From SG8-30 sp964406445 (GTDB taxonomy: Bacteria > Pseudomonadota > Gammaproteobacteria > Steroidobacterales > Steroidobacteraceae), in the NCBI GenBank assembly GCA_964406445.1, contig CAYORU010000009.1, positions 1 through 64,000 on the forward strand: a stretch of DNA of 64,000 nucleotides, given 5' to 3'. Shown one piece after another: positions 41,513-49,141 of this stretch. Each line of letters begins with the position of its first letter. Within the stretch, counting starts at the first letter, position 1. A program made the position numbers and the translations under genes. A model generated the notes under the pieces. The model saw nothing but the letters and a program-made list of their open reading frames with translations. It searched no databases and was not told the origin of the DNA.

Positions 41513-42985
41513 TCACTTGTCGTCGTCCTCGCGCTCGATCTCGACTTCGTCGGCGATGAGCGAGGTGCCGTTCCAGCGCCCCTCCACCTCGACGAGCTGG
41601 CCGTTGGCGCGCTCGAAGAAGGTCGCCGCGTCGATGCCGTCGTCCTCGTCCTCGAACTCCGTCGCTGGCGTCGTCTCGATGTTGACGCCGAGGATGCGGA
41701 ACCGCGGCGCCTGCAGGTCGCGCGCCGGACCGCGCAGCTCGACCTCGTCCTCAGCGTCGTCGCGCTCGAGGCGCGTGGCGATCATCCGCGCGCCATCGGC
41801 CGGATCGGCGTAGCCGCGCACCTCGACCCAGTCGCTCACGCGCAGGTCGCCGAGCGCGAAGAACTGGTCGTCGTCCTCCTTGTCCTCGAGACGCGTCGAC
41901 GCATTGACGACGATCGTGATTCCCAGCGCGCGCAAGGTCCCGGCCGCGGCATCCACGGCCTCCACGGGCGCCTCCAGCCGCAGCGAGGCCGCGCGCTTGA
42001 AGGCGATCTTCTCGGCCACCAGCACGCCGGCAGCGTCGAGCTCGCCCTCTGCCTCGACCTTCACGTCGAGCCGCAGGTCCGTCGCTGCGCCGCCGACGTA
42101 GATCGTGGAGGCCGTCGTCCGCACCGGGCGACCGGCGACGTCGAAATCCGTCGCGGAGACGAAGCGCGTCACCAGCCCCTCGACCTCGACCTCGTTGCCG
42201 GTCTCGCCATCGTCGTCGTCCTCCCTTTCGACGCTCTGCGCGCGCAGCGCGCCGTCGGCCAGGAACTCGCGCCCCTTCACCTCGACGAGGTCGCCGTCAC
42301 GCGGCCCCGTCGCGCCGAAGTCCTCGAGCGTGGCGGTCGAGTAGTCGACCACGAGCGACCCCACGCGGAAGCGGCGCGCGACGCTGTCGAGCGCCGTCAG
42401 CACGCCGGTGACTTCCACCTCGAGATCGTCGTCGTCCGCCTTCTCGACGCGGGTGGCGCGCGACTCGCCGGACGCGCCGGAAAAGCCGTGAACCTCGATC
42501 CGGTCGCCGACGGCGATGGCCGCCAGCGAGCCGCCGGCGATCGAGTCGTCGAACGACGTGTCGTCGTCCACGCGGATCACCTGGCCGGCAATCGTCAGGG
42601 TCCCGGCCGCAGCGTCCACCGCCTGCACCGTGCCCTGGACCAGACGGTGCTGGTCGATGGTCTTCGCCCGCGCGCCGCCGCGATCGTCCACTTCCGCCTC
42701 GATGCGCACGACCTGGCCGACGGCCAGCTCCGACAGGGTCCCGGGGCGGTCCTCGATGCGCACCTGCGCAGCCGAAGTGTCATAGCGCACGCCGTTGACG
42801 ATGACGCTGCCGAAGCCGCTGATGGCTCCGGTCACCAGGCGCGTCTTCGTGGTGGCTGCCGGCGGGGGCGTGCCGCCGGACGGGTCACCGCCGGACGGGC
42901 TGCCGCCTCCCCCACCCCCGCCGCAGGCCGTCACGACCACGGCGACGGCCGCCGGCAGGAAAAGTTTTCTCTGGATCGCTCTCAT
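41513..42985 (-). CDS. DUF5666 repeat lipoprotein B
   Basis: A 490-residue paralogue of the protein at 38929-40422, with the same plan: a lipobox ending VVTACG, a Gly/Ser/Pro spacer, then about six DUF5666 units beginning ISGFGSVIVNGVRYDTSAAQ. It is strikingly acidic, with repeated Asp clusters (EDDDDGE, KADDDDLE, EDDDK at the C-terminus), which suggests cation binding. AGAGG lies 6 bases before the ATG. It has its own promoter region with operator site 2, 92 bases upstream. Confidence 0.85.
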   Translation of the reverse strand: MRAIQRKLFLPAAVAVVVTACGGGGGGGSPSGGDPSGGTPPPAATTKTRLVTGAISGFGSVIVNGVRYDTSAAQVRIEDRPGTLSELAVGQVVRIEAEVDDRGGARAKTIDQHRLVQGTVQAVDAAAGTLTIAGQVIRVDDDTSFDDSIAGGSLAAIAVGDRIEVHGFSGASGESRATRVEKADDDDLEVEVTGVLTALDSVARRFRVGSLVVDYSTATLEDFGATGPRDGDLVEVKGREFLADGALRAQSVEREDDDDGETGNEVEVEGLVTRFVSATDFDVAGRPVRTTASTIYVGGAATDLRLDVKVEAEGELDAAGVLVAEKIAFKRAASLRLEAPVEAVDAAAGTLRALGITIVVNASTRLEDKEDDDQFFALGDLRVSDWVEVRGYADPADGARMIATRLERDDAEDEVELRGPARDLQAPRFRILGVNIETTPATEFEDEDDGIDAATFFERANGQLVEVEGRWNGTSLIADEVEIEREDDDK

Positions 42986-43076
42986 CTCGCACCTCTTGCA
43001 AAGCGTGGCACTGATCGGTTCGAGCGCCCGAGGGACGCCCGGCTTACCCCGGAACTCCGGTCAGTCCTCACTTAAA

Positions 43077-43107
43077 CCATATTTGGTTTTTCTGTAACCA
43101 AATATGG
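43077..43107. promoter_or_regulatory. Palindromic operator, site 2 (DUF5666 lipoprotein B gene)
   Basis: A perfect inverted repeat, CCATATTTGGTT-N7-AACCAAATATGG, lies 92 bases upstream of ATG 42985 in an otherwise GC-rich region. It is nearly identical to site 1 at 41249-41279. The remaining bases between here and 43280 show nothing that I recognise. Confidence 0.75.
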
Positions 43108-43280
43108 CAGTTCTTGGACGTGGGCGCAAGGCTCGCATGTGCCTGGACGCAAGCACCGAGACGAATCAATGGGTTACGGAGTGAAAGGGCTGCCGCCGCT
43201 ACCCGCGGGCGCCCCGCCGGGGCAACCTGCAGACGCGGATAGCTCAGCGCAATGGCGGGGAGCGCCCAGCCGCCGTGCGG

Positions 43281-43410
43281 CGGGCCACCATGAACTCGAT
43301 GCGGATGTCCCCTCGAGTTTCGCGGCGGGCCACCATGAACTCGAAGCGAATGTCCCCTCGAGTTTCGCGGCGGGCCACCATGAACTCGAAGGGAATGTCC
43401 CCTCGAGTTT
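43281..43410. repeat. 45-bp tandem repeats with a REP-like core
   Basis: Three copies start at 43281, 43326 and 43371 (the last is partial). Each contains CGGGCCACCATGAACTCGA followed by the core GCGAATGTCCCCTCGAGTTT. The core recurs, partly inverted, at 53158-53245. The array ends 6 bases before the stop codon of the phosphomannomutase gene. There are no spacers as in a CRISPR array. Confidence 0.85.
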
Positions 43411-43416
43411 GCGGGA

Positions 43417-44772
43417 TCAGGCGAAGCGGTCGAGCAGCGCGAGGATCTCGGCGGTGCGGTCCTGCATGAGGGTCGCGTCGCCGCGCGACTCGACGTTCAG
43501 GCGAACGAGAGGCTCGGTGTTCGACGAGCGCAGGTTGAAGCGCCAGCGCTCGAACTCGACGGAGAGGCCGTCGGTGCCGTCGACCGACAGCGCCCCGGGC
43601 AGGTAGCGCGCGCGCACGGCCTCGATCGCGCCCTTCTGGTCGGCGAGCTTGCGGTTGATCTCCCCGCTCGCCGGGAAGAGCTGCATGCGCCGCTCGACCA
43701 GCGAGGAGAACGGCGCGCCCGCCTCGGAGAGGATCTGGCCCATCACCAGCCAGGGGATGATGCCGCTGTCGCAGTAGGCGAAGTCGCGGAAGTAGTGGTG
43801 CGCGCTCATCTCGCCGCCGTACACGGCGTCCACCTCGCGCATGCGCTGCTTGATGAAGGCGTGGCCCGACTTGCACAGCACCGCCTCGCCGCCGCCCTCC
43901 TTCACGATCCCGAGCGTGTTCCAGGTGAGCCGCGGGTCGTGGACGATGCGCCCGCCGGGGAAGCGCTTCAGGAACACCGAGGCCAGCAGGCCCACGATGT
44001 AGTAGCCCTCGATGAACTCGCCTCGCTCGTCGAAGAAGAAGCAGCGGTCGAAGTCGCCGTCGAAGGCGATGCCCATCGCCGCGCGGCTGCGGCGCACGGC
44101 GTCGGCCGTCGCCTCGCGGTTCTCCTCGAGCATCGGGTTCGGCACGCCGTGCGGGAACGTCCCGTCCGGCTCGTGGTGCACCTTGACGAACTGGAACGGC
44201 AGGTCCTTCTCGATCAGGTCGACGACGAGCCCAGCCCCGCCGTTGCCCGGGTTCGAGACGATGGTCAGCGGCTCGAGCTTCGCGCGGTCCACGTAGCTCA
44301 ACAGGTGCTCGCGGTAAGTCGGCCGGATGTCCGTCGCGATCACCGTGCCCTTCCGGCCGCTCGCCGTGAACTTGCCGCCCTCGGCGAGCTTGCGGATGTC
44401 CTGCAGGCCCGTGTCGCCGCTGATCGGCCGCGACTGCTCGCGGACGAACTTCATGCCGTTGTAGTCCGGCGGGTTGTGGCTGGCGGTGACCATGATCCCG
44501 CCGTCGAGGCGCATCGAGAAGGTCGCGAAGTACACGCCCTCGGTGCCGCAGAGGCCGATGTCCACCACGTCCACGCCAGAATCCGTGAGCCCGCGGACCA
44601 GCGCCTCGGCGAGCTCGGCGCTCGAGAGGCGGATGTCGCGGCCGACTGCGACCTTCTTCGGCCGCAGCCACTCGGCGTAGGCCCGGCCGATGGCGTAGGC
44701 CGACTCGGGGTTCAGCTCCTCGGGGATGCGCCCGCGGACGTCGTAGGCCTTGAAACAGTTGGAGAGGTTCAT
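43417..44772 (-). CDS. manB: Phosphomannomutase/phosphoglucomutase
   Basis: A 451-residue alpha-D-phosphohexomutase. The active-site Ser is in VTASHNPPDYNGMKF, the metal loop is AFDGDFDRCFFFD, the sugar loop GGEMSAHHYFRDF, and the phosphate loop FNLRSSNTEPLVRLNV. It converts mannose-6-phosphate to mannose-1-phosphate for the GDP-mannose enzyme encoded at 47635-49056. The open frame extends further upstream into hicB. ATG 44772, 4 bases after the hicB stop, matches the family N-terminus (CFKAYDVRGRIPEELN). The only ribosome-site candidate (GAGG) lies inside the hicB end, so translation may be coupled. Confidence 0.95.
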   Translation of the reverse strand: MNLSNCFKAYDVRGRIPEELNPESAYAIGRAYAEWLRPKKVAVGRDIRLSSAELAEALVRGLTDSGVDVVDIGLCGTEGVYFATFSMRLDGGIMVTASHNPPDYNGMKFVREQSRPISGDTGLQDIRKLAEGGKFTASGRKGTVIATDIRPTYREHLLSYVDRAKLEPLTIVSNPGNGGAGLVVDLIEKDLPFQFVKVHHEPDGTFPHGVPNPMLEENREATADAVRRSRAAMGIAFDGDFDRCFFFDERGEFIEGYYIVGLLASVFLKRFPGGRIVHDPRLTWNTLGIVKEGGGEAVLCKSGHAFIKQRMREVDAVYGGEMSAHHYFRDFAYCDSGIIPWLVMGQILSEAGAPFSSLVERRMQLFPASGEINRKLADQKGAIEAVRARYLPGALSVDGTDGLSVEFERWRFNLRSSNTEPLVRLNVESRGDATLMQDRTAEILALLDRFA

Positions 44773-44776
44773 GGTG

Positions 44777-44989
44777 CTATGCGGCGACCTCGATGTACTC
44801 GACTCGACTTGAAGGGGCGGGCACCGGCAGGCCGTCGGCACGCAGGCCTTCGAGGTGCATCACGATGGCCTCCCGGATGCCACGCTCCGTATCCTCGACC
44901 GTGCGACCCGTGGCGACGCATCCTGGCAGGTCGGGCGCATAGGCCGAGAAGTTGTCGCCCGCATTCTCGATCACCACTGCGTAACGCAT
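44777..44989 (-). CDS. hicB: HicB family antitoxin
   Basis: A 70-residue protein with the partial RNase H-like fold of HicB: YAVVIENAGDNFSAYAPDLP followed by GCVATGRTVEDTERGIREAI. It should bind the HicA toxin encoded 9 bases upstream. It lacks the long C-terminal DNA-binding extension of larger HicB proteins, so autoregulation may be weak or shared. It sits between the aminotransferase and manB genes, in the same direction. Confidence 0.9.
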   Translation of the reverse strand: MRYAVVIENAGDNFSAYAPDLPGCVATGRTVEDTERGIREAIVMHLEGLRADGLPVPAPSSRVEYIEVAA

Positions 44990-44998
44990 ACGATCACC

Positions 44999-45187
44999 TC
45001 AACGGCCCAACCCTGCCTGCCTGAGAATACTCTTGAGCGTACCGGGCGCCAAATCATCACCGGGTCGACCGGCCACCGTGACGCGCCCCGGCTTGACCGG
45101 ATGTTTCAGCTGCCGATGGCTGCCGCGATGGGCGACCTCCCGCCAGCCATCCTGCGCAAGCAACCGCATCACCTCGCGCACCTTCAT
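44999..45187 (-). CDS. hicA: HicA family mRNA interferase toxin
   Basis: A 62-residue double-stranded RNA-binding-like toxin. VREVMRLLAQDGWREVAHRG and the catalytic His in SHRQLKHP are typical, as is the C-terminal PGTLKSILRQAGL helix. It cleaves mRNA when not bound by HicB. The order toxin-antitoxin is normal for hicAB. An inverted repeat lies 4 bases upstream. Confidence 0.9.
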   Translation of the reverse strand: MKVREVMRLLAQDGWREVAHRGSHRQLKHPVKPGRVTVAGRPGDDLAPGTLKSILRQAGLGR

Positions 45188-45190
45188 TCC

Positions 45191-45210
45191 CGCAGGCTGT
45201 CATGCCTGCG
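45191..45210. promoter_or_regulatory. Inverted repeat upstream of hicA
   Basis: CGCAGGC-TGTCAT-GCCTGCG, a perfect 7-bp inverted repeat, lies just before the hicA start codon. It could be an operator or part of a dispersed intergenic repeat. Confidence 0.4.
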
Positions 45211-45264
45211 CAACAAGGTGCCTTCGGCAATCCGACGCGTTCGCCCGGATTCCCGGTGTGACGC

Positions 45265-46452
45265 CTAGTGCGACCCGACAAACGACGCGATGCTGTCGAC
45301 GACGTGCTGCAGCTGCTCCTCCGTGAGCTCCGGGTAGATCGGCAGCGCCAGCGTCTCGCGGGCGGCGCGGGCCGACTCGGGGCAGTCCTGCGGCGTGTAG
45401 CCGAGGTAGGCGAAGCACTCCTGCATGTGCAGGGGCACGGGATAGTAGACCTCGGTGCCGACCCCGCACTCGGCGAGGTGCGCGCGCAGCCCGTCGCGCT
45501 GGCGGACGCGGACGACGTACTGGTTGTAGATGTGCCGGTAGCCAGCGAGCGCCACCGGCGTAACCACCTTGTTGGCGAGGCCCGCCGCCGCGAAGGCGCG
45601 ATCGTAGAACGCCGCATTGCGCTGCCGCGCCGCGTGCCACTCGTCGAGGTGCCGGAGTTTCACGCGCAGCACCGCGGCCTGCAGCTCGTCGAGGCGGAAG
45701 TTGCCGCCGATCAGTGAGTTGTAGTACTTCGGCTCCATGCCGTGCACGCGCAGAATCCGCAGCTTCGCCGCGAGCGCCTCGTCGTTGGTGACGCACATGC
45801 CGGCGTCGCCGAAGGCGCCGAGGTTCTTGGTCGGGAAGAACGACAGGCAGCCGATGTCGCCCAGCGCGCCGACGCGGTGGCCGCCGGCGTACTCCGCGCC
45901 GATCGCCTGGGCGGCGTCCTCGATCACCCTCAGGCGGTAGCGGTTCGCGAGGTTGACGATCGGGCCCATGTCGGCCGCCTGGCCGTACAGGTGTACCGGC
46001 ATGATCGCCCGGACCTTGCCGCCGGTCGCGCGGTTGACCAGGTGACCGTCGCGCACCTCGCAGCGGTTCTCGACGAAGTCCCACAGCCTCGCCACGTCGA
46101 TGTTGAAGCTGACCGGGTCGATGTCGAGGTAGACCGGGCGCGCGCCGGTGCGCGCGATCGTCCCGCCCGTGGCGAAGAACGTGTACGGCGAGGTCAGCAC
46201 CTCGTCGCCCGGGCCGATGTCGAGCGCCATCAGCGCCACGAGCAGCGCGTCGGTGCCCGAGGACACGCCGATGCCGAACCGCGCCCCGCAGTAGGCCCCG
46301 ACTTCCTCCTCGAGCGCCCGCACCGCGGGCCCGAGGATGAACATCTGCGAGGCCGCCACCTCGAGCATCGCCGCGTCGATCTCGTCCCTGAGAGTCTGGT
46401 ACTGCGGCTTGAGGTCGAGCAGCGGGACGTGGAGCTTCTTGGGGCTGTTCAT
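45265..46452 (-). CDS. DegT/DnrJ/EryC1/StrS aminotransferase (WbpE-like), copy 2
   Basis: A 395-residue PLP enzyme, closely similar along its whole length to copy 1 at 32665-33855. Shared stretches include VPLLDLKPQY, VSSGTDALL, DIGPGDEVLTSPYTFFATGG and the PLP lysine region FFPTKNLGAFGDAG. It probably makes the same or a related 3-amino sugar. ATG 46452 is chosen to match the N-terminus of copy 1; the open frame upstream is non-coding in character. About 100 bases separate it from wecB upstream. Only one copy seems needed for one pathway. Confidence 0.92.
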   Translation of the reverse strand: MNSPKKLHVPLLDLKPQYQTLRDEIDAAMLEVAASQMFILGPAVRALEEEVGAYCGARFGIGVSSGTDALLVALMALDIGPGDEVLTSPYTFFATGGTIARTGARPVYLDIDPVSFNIDVARLWDFVENRCEVRDGHLVNRATGGKVRAIMPVHLYGQAADMGPIVNLANRYRLRVIEDAAQAIGAEYAGGHRVGALGDIGCLSFFPTKNLGAFGDAGMCVTNDEALAAKLRILRVHGMEPKYYNSLIGGNFRLDELQAAVLRVKLRHLDEWHAARQRNAAFYDRAFAAAGLANKVVTPVALAGYRHIYNQYVVRVRQRDGLRAHLAECGVGTEVYYPVPLHMQECFAYLGYTPQDCPESARAARETLALPIYPELTEEQLQHVVDSIASFVGSH

Positions 46453-46549
46453 GCCCGCCAGTATCGCTGAATGGCGACGGCGTTGCAGGCAGCCGGCCCC
46501 CGGGTCGGGCGCCGCAAGGCCCGGGCTACAGCGGTCGGGGCGCAGGAAT

Positions 46550-47638
46550 CTACAACCGGCGCTTGAGGGCGTCGACGCAGCGCGCCGCGCTGCGTCCATC
46601 CCACAGCGCGGGCTTGCGCCCGGTGGGCCAGCGGCCGGCGGCGGCCTCGGCGGCCTGCGCGACGAGTTCCTCGCGCCGCACCAGGCGGTTCGAGCCCTCG
46701 GTCACGGTGATCGGCCGCTCGGTATTCTCGCGCAGCGTCAGGCAGGGGATGCCGAGGTAGGTGGTCTCCTCCTGCACGCCGCCCGAGTCGGTGATCACGG
46801 CGGTCGCGCCGCTCACGAGGTTCATGAACTGGATGTAGGGCATCGGCTCGACCAGCTTCACCTGGCCGCGCGTCAGGCGCCCCTCGAGGCCGAATTCGGC
46901 GAGCCGCTTGCGCGTGCGCGGGTGCACCGAGAAGACCAGCGGCAGCCCGAGCGAGACCTCGGCCAGCGCGTCGACGAGCTCGGTGAGCACGTTCGGGTCG
47001 TCGACGTTCGACGGGCGGTGCAGGGTCACGACGCCGTAGCGCCCGCCGTCGAGGCCCATGCCGGCGCGCGTGCCGGCCGCCTCGATCTTGTGGCGCATGA
47101 GCTCGTAGGAATCGATCATGATGTTGCCGACGCGGTCGATGCGCGAGGCCGGCACGCCCTCGGCGAGCAGGTTCTCGTCGGCATCCGGCGATGGCGTCCA
47201 GAGCACGTCGGCGATCGCATCCGTGACCAGCCGGTTGATCTCCTCCGGCATGCGCCGGTCGCGGCTCCGCAGGCCCGCCTCGAGGTGCACCACGGGGATC
47301 CAGAGCTTGGTGCCGACCATCGCGCAGGCGGCGGTGGAATTCACGTCGCCCACCACCACGATCCAGTCCGGGCGATCGGCGGTCGCGGCCTTCTCGTAGG
47401 CGATCATCACGCCGCCGGTCTGCTCGGCGTGGCTGCCGCTGCCGACGCCGAGGTGCACCTGCGGGCTCGGCATCTCGAGGTCGCGGAAGAAGGCGTCCGA
47501 CATGTTCGGGTCGTAGTGCTGGCCGGTGTGGACGATGCGCGGCGTGGCCCAGCCCGCGCCGGCGAGCGCGTGGTAGAGCGGCGCGATCTTCATGAAGTTC
47601 GGCCGCGCGGCCGCGATCAGGTCGACCTTGACGCTCAT
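46550..47638 (-). CDS. wecB: UDP-N-acetylglucosamine 2-epimerase, non-hydrolysing (WecB type)
   Basis: A 362-residue GT-B fold epimerase converting UDP-GlcNAc to UDP-ManNAc. Motifs are AAARPNFMKIAPLY, HTGQHYDPNMSD, VVGDVNSTAACAM, HLEAGLRSRDR, PEEINRLVTD, TDSGGVQEETTYLG and TLRENTERPITVTEGSN. The last is the classical WecB form, unlike the WbpI-like enzyme at 30521-31657. Its ATG overlaps the end of the manC gene (47635-47638), so the two are expressed together. Confidence 0.93.
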   Translation of the reverse strand: MSVKVDLIAAARPNFMKIAPLYHALAGAGWATPRIVHTGQHYDPNMSDAFFRDLEMPSPQVHLGVGSGSHAEQTGGVMIAYEKAATADRPDWIVVVGDVNSTAACAMVGTKLWIPVVHLEAGLRSRDRRMPEEINRLVTDAIADVLWTPSPDADENLLAEGVPASRIDRVGNIMIDSYELMRHKIEAAGTRAGMGLDGGRYGVVTLHRPSNVDDPNVLTELVDALAEVSLGLPLVFSVHPRTRKRLAEFGLEGRLTRGQVKLVEPMPYIQFMNLVSGATAVITDSGGVQEETTYLGIPCLTLRENTERPITVTEGSNRLVRREELVAQAAEAAAGRWPTGRKPALWDGRSAARCVDALKRRL

Positions 47639-49056
47639 GAGCGGCCGTAGCGGTCTTCGAAGCGCACGATGTCGTCCTCGCCAAGGTAGCTGCCGGACTG
47701 GACCTCGACGATGTGCAGCGGAACCTTGCCGGGGTTGTCGATGCGGTGGGTGGCGCCGATCGGGATGAAGGTGGACTCGTTCTCCGAGAGCAGGAAGGTC
47801 TCCTCGCCGCGGGTGATGCGCGCCGTGCCGGAGACCACGACCCAGTGTTCGGCGCGGTGGTGGTGCATCTGCAGCGAGATCGAGGCGCCCGGCTTGACCG
47901 TCAGCCGCTTGACCTGGAAGCGCTCGCCGGAATCGAGGCTGTCGTAGCTGCCCCAGGGCCGGAACACCTCCCGGTGCAGGCCGGGCTCGCTGCGGCCCTC
48001 CTGCTTGAGCTTCTGCACCAGCAGCTTGACGTCCTGCACGCGCTCGCGCGGCGCGACCAGCACGGCGTCCTTGGTCTCGACGACCACGTGGCCGGCGAGC
48101 CCCACGGCCGCGACCAGCCGGCTCGAGGAATACAGCAGGCAGTTCTCGGTGTCGACGCTCACGACGTCGCCGCGGGTGACGTTGCGGCTCCCGTCGGTCG
48201 GCAGCGCGTCCTGCAGCGAGGCCCAGGAGCCGACGTCGCTCCAGCCCGCCTCGAGCGGGATCACGGCCGCGTGGCCGGTCTTCTCCATCACCGCGTAGTC
48301 GATCGAGTCGGAGGGGCAGGCCGCGAACTGCTCGCGCGGCAGGCGGGTGAAGTCGAGGTCGCGCGCCGCGGCGGCGTAGGCCTTCTGGCAGGCCTCGCGG
48401 ATGGCCGGCGCGAGGCGCGCGAGCTCATCGAGGTAGCGGCGCGCGGAGAGCAGGAACATGCCGCTGTTCCACAGGTACTCGCCGCTCGCCACGAACTCGG
48501 CGGCGCGCGCGGCGTCCGGCTTCTCGACGAACCGCGCGACCGGCACCACGGCGCCGGCGCCCTTGCCCTTCAGGATGTAGCCGTAGCCCGTCTCGGGCTG
48601 CGTCGGCACGATGCCGAAGGTGACGAGCCGGCCGTCGCGCGCGGCCGGCAGCGCCTCGACCACCGCGCGCCGGAACGCCGCGACGTCGCGGATCACGTGG
48701 TCGGCCGGCAGCACCAGGAGCAGCGGATCGTCGCCCTGCCCCGCCCGCTCGAGCGCGGCCATGGCCGCCAGCGCGACCGCCGGCGCGGTGTTGCGGCCCA
48801 CCGGCTCGAGCACGATCGCCTGCGGCGTGACGCCCACCTGGCGCAGCTGCTCGGCCATCATGAATCGGTGTTCCTCGTTGCAGATCACGATCGGGCCGGC
48901 GGCGTCCGGCAGGCCCGCGGCCCGCAGCGCCGTCTCCTGGACCATGGTCCGCTCGCCCACGAGCGGCAGGAACTGCTTGGGATAGAACTCCCGGGACAGC
49001 GGCCACAGCCGCGTGCCCGAGCCGCCCGAGAGGATCACCGGTACGAGTGCAGTCAT
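47635..49056 (-). CDS. manC: Mannose-1-phosphate guanylyltransferase/mannose-6-phosphate isomerase
   Basis: A 473-residue bifunctional type II enzyme. The nucleotidyltransferase half starts with LSGGSGTRLWPLSREFYPKQ and has FVEKPDAARA. The C-terminal cupin (isomerase) domain has VKPGASISLQMHHHRAEHW with the metal-binding His and Glu residues. It makes GDP-mannose from fructose-6-phosphate with manB, feeding gmd and fcl at 57-59 kb. Length and layout are normal. It is followed by wecB with a 4-base overlap. Confidence 0.96.
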   Translation of the reverse strand: MTALVPVILSGGSGTRLWPLSREFYPKQFLPLVGERTMVQETALRAAGLPDAAGPIVICNEEHRFMMAEQLRQVGVTPQAIVLEPVGRNTAPAVALAAMAALERAGQGDDPLLLVLPADHVIRDVAAFRRAVVEALPAARDGRLVTFGIVPTQPETGYGYILKGKGAGAVVPVARFVEKPDAARAAEFVASGEYLWNSGMFLLSARRYLDELARLAPAIREACQKAYAAAARDLDFTRLPREQFAACPSDSIDYAVMEKTGHAAVIPLEAGWSDVGSWASLQDALPTDGSRNVTRGDVVSVDTENCLLYSSSRLVAAVGLAGHVVVETKDAVLVAPRERVQDVKLLVQKLKQEGRSEPGLHREVFRPWGSYDSLDSGERFQVKRLTVKPGASISLQMHHHRAEHWVVVSGTARITRGEETFLLSENESTFIPIGATHRIDNPGKVPLHIVEVQSGSYLGEDDIVRFEDRYGRS

Positions 49057-49075
49057 TCGACGCTTCCCGACAGCC

Positions 49076-49133
49076 CCGGAATGGGGACATTCCCTGTTTC
49101 TGCGCCGCGAAACCGGGGATGTCCCCGTTCCGG
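49076..49133. repeat. REP-like inverted repeat (58 bases)
   Basis: Two 25-base arms match at 22 positions when one is inverted, each containing GGGGACAT, around an 8-base loop. It lies between the permease stop and the manC start and has no T run, so it is not a simple terminator. It shares the GGGGACATTC core of the repeats at 43.3 and 53.2 kb. Confidence 0.8.
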
Positions 49134-49141
49134 ACCGGGCC

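Noticed and set aside
41430..41520. Small minus-strand frame of about 30 codons after lipoprotein B, ending DAKCAANP
   Set aside because: GTG start without a ribosome site and overlapping the upstream stop; too short to support without conservation data.
43234..43258. tRNA-like start GCGGATAGCTCAGCGC
   Set aside because: No anticodon arm, T-arm or matching acceptor follows; it is a chance D-arm resemblance.
43281..43410. CRISPR array
   Set aside because: The 45-base units are directly joined without variable spacers and no cas gene is present.
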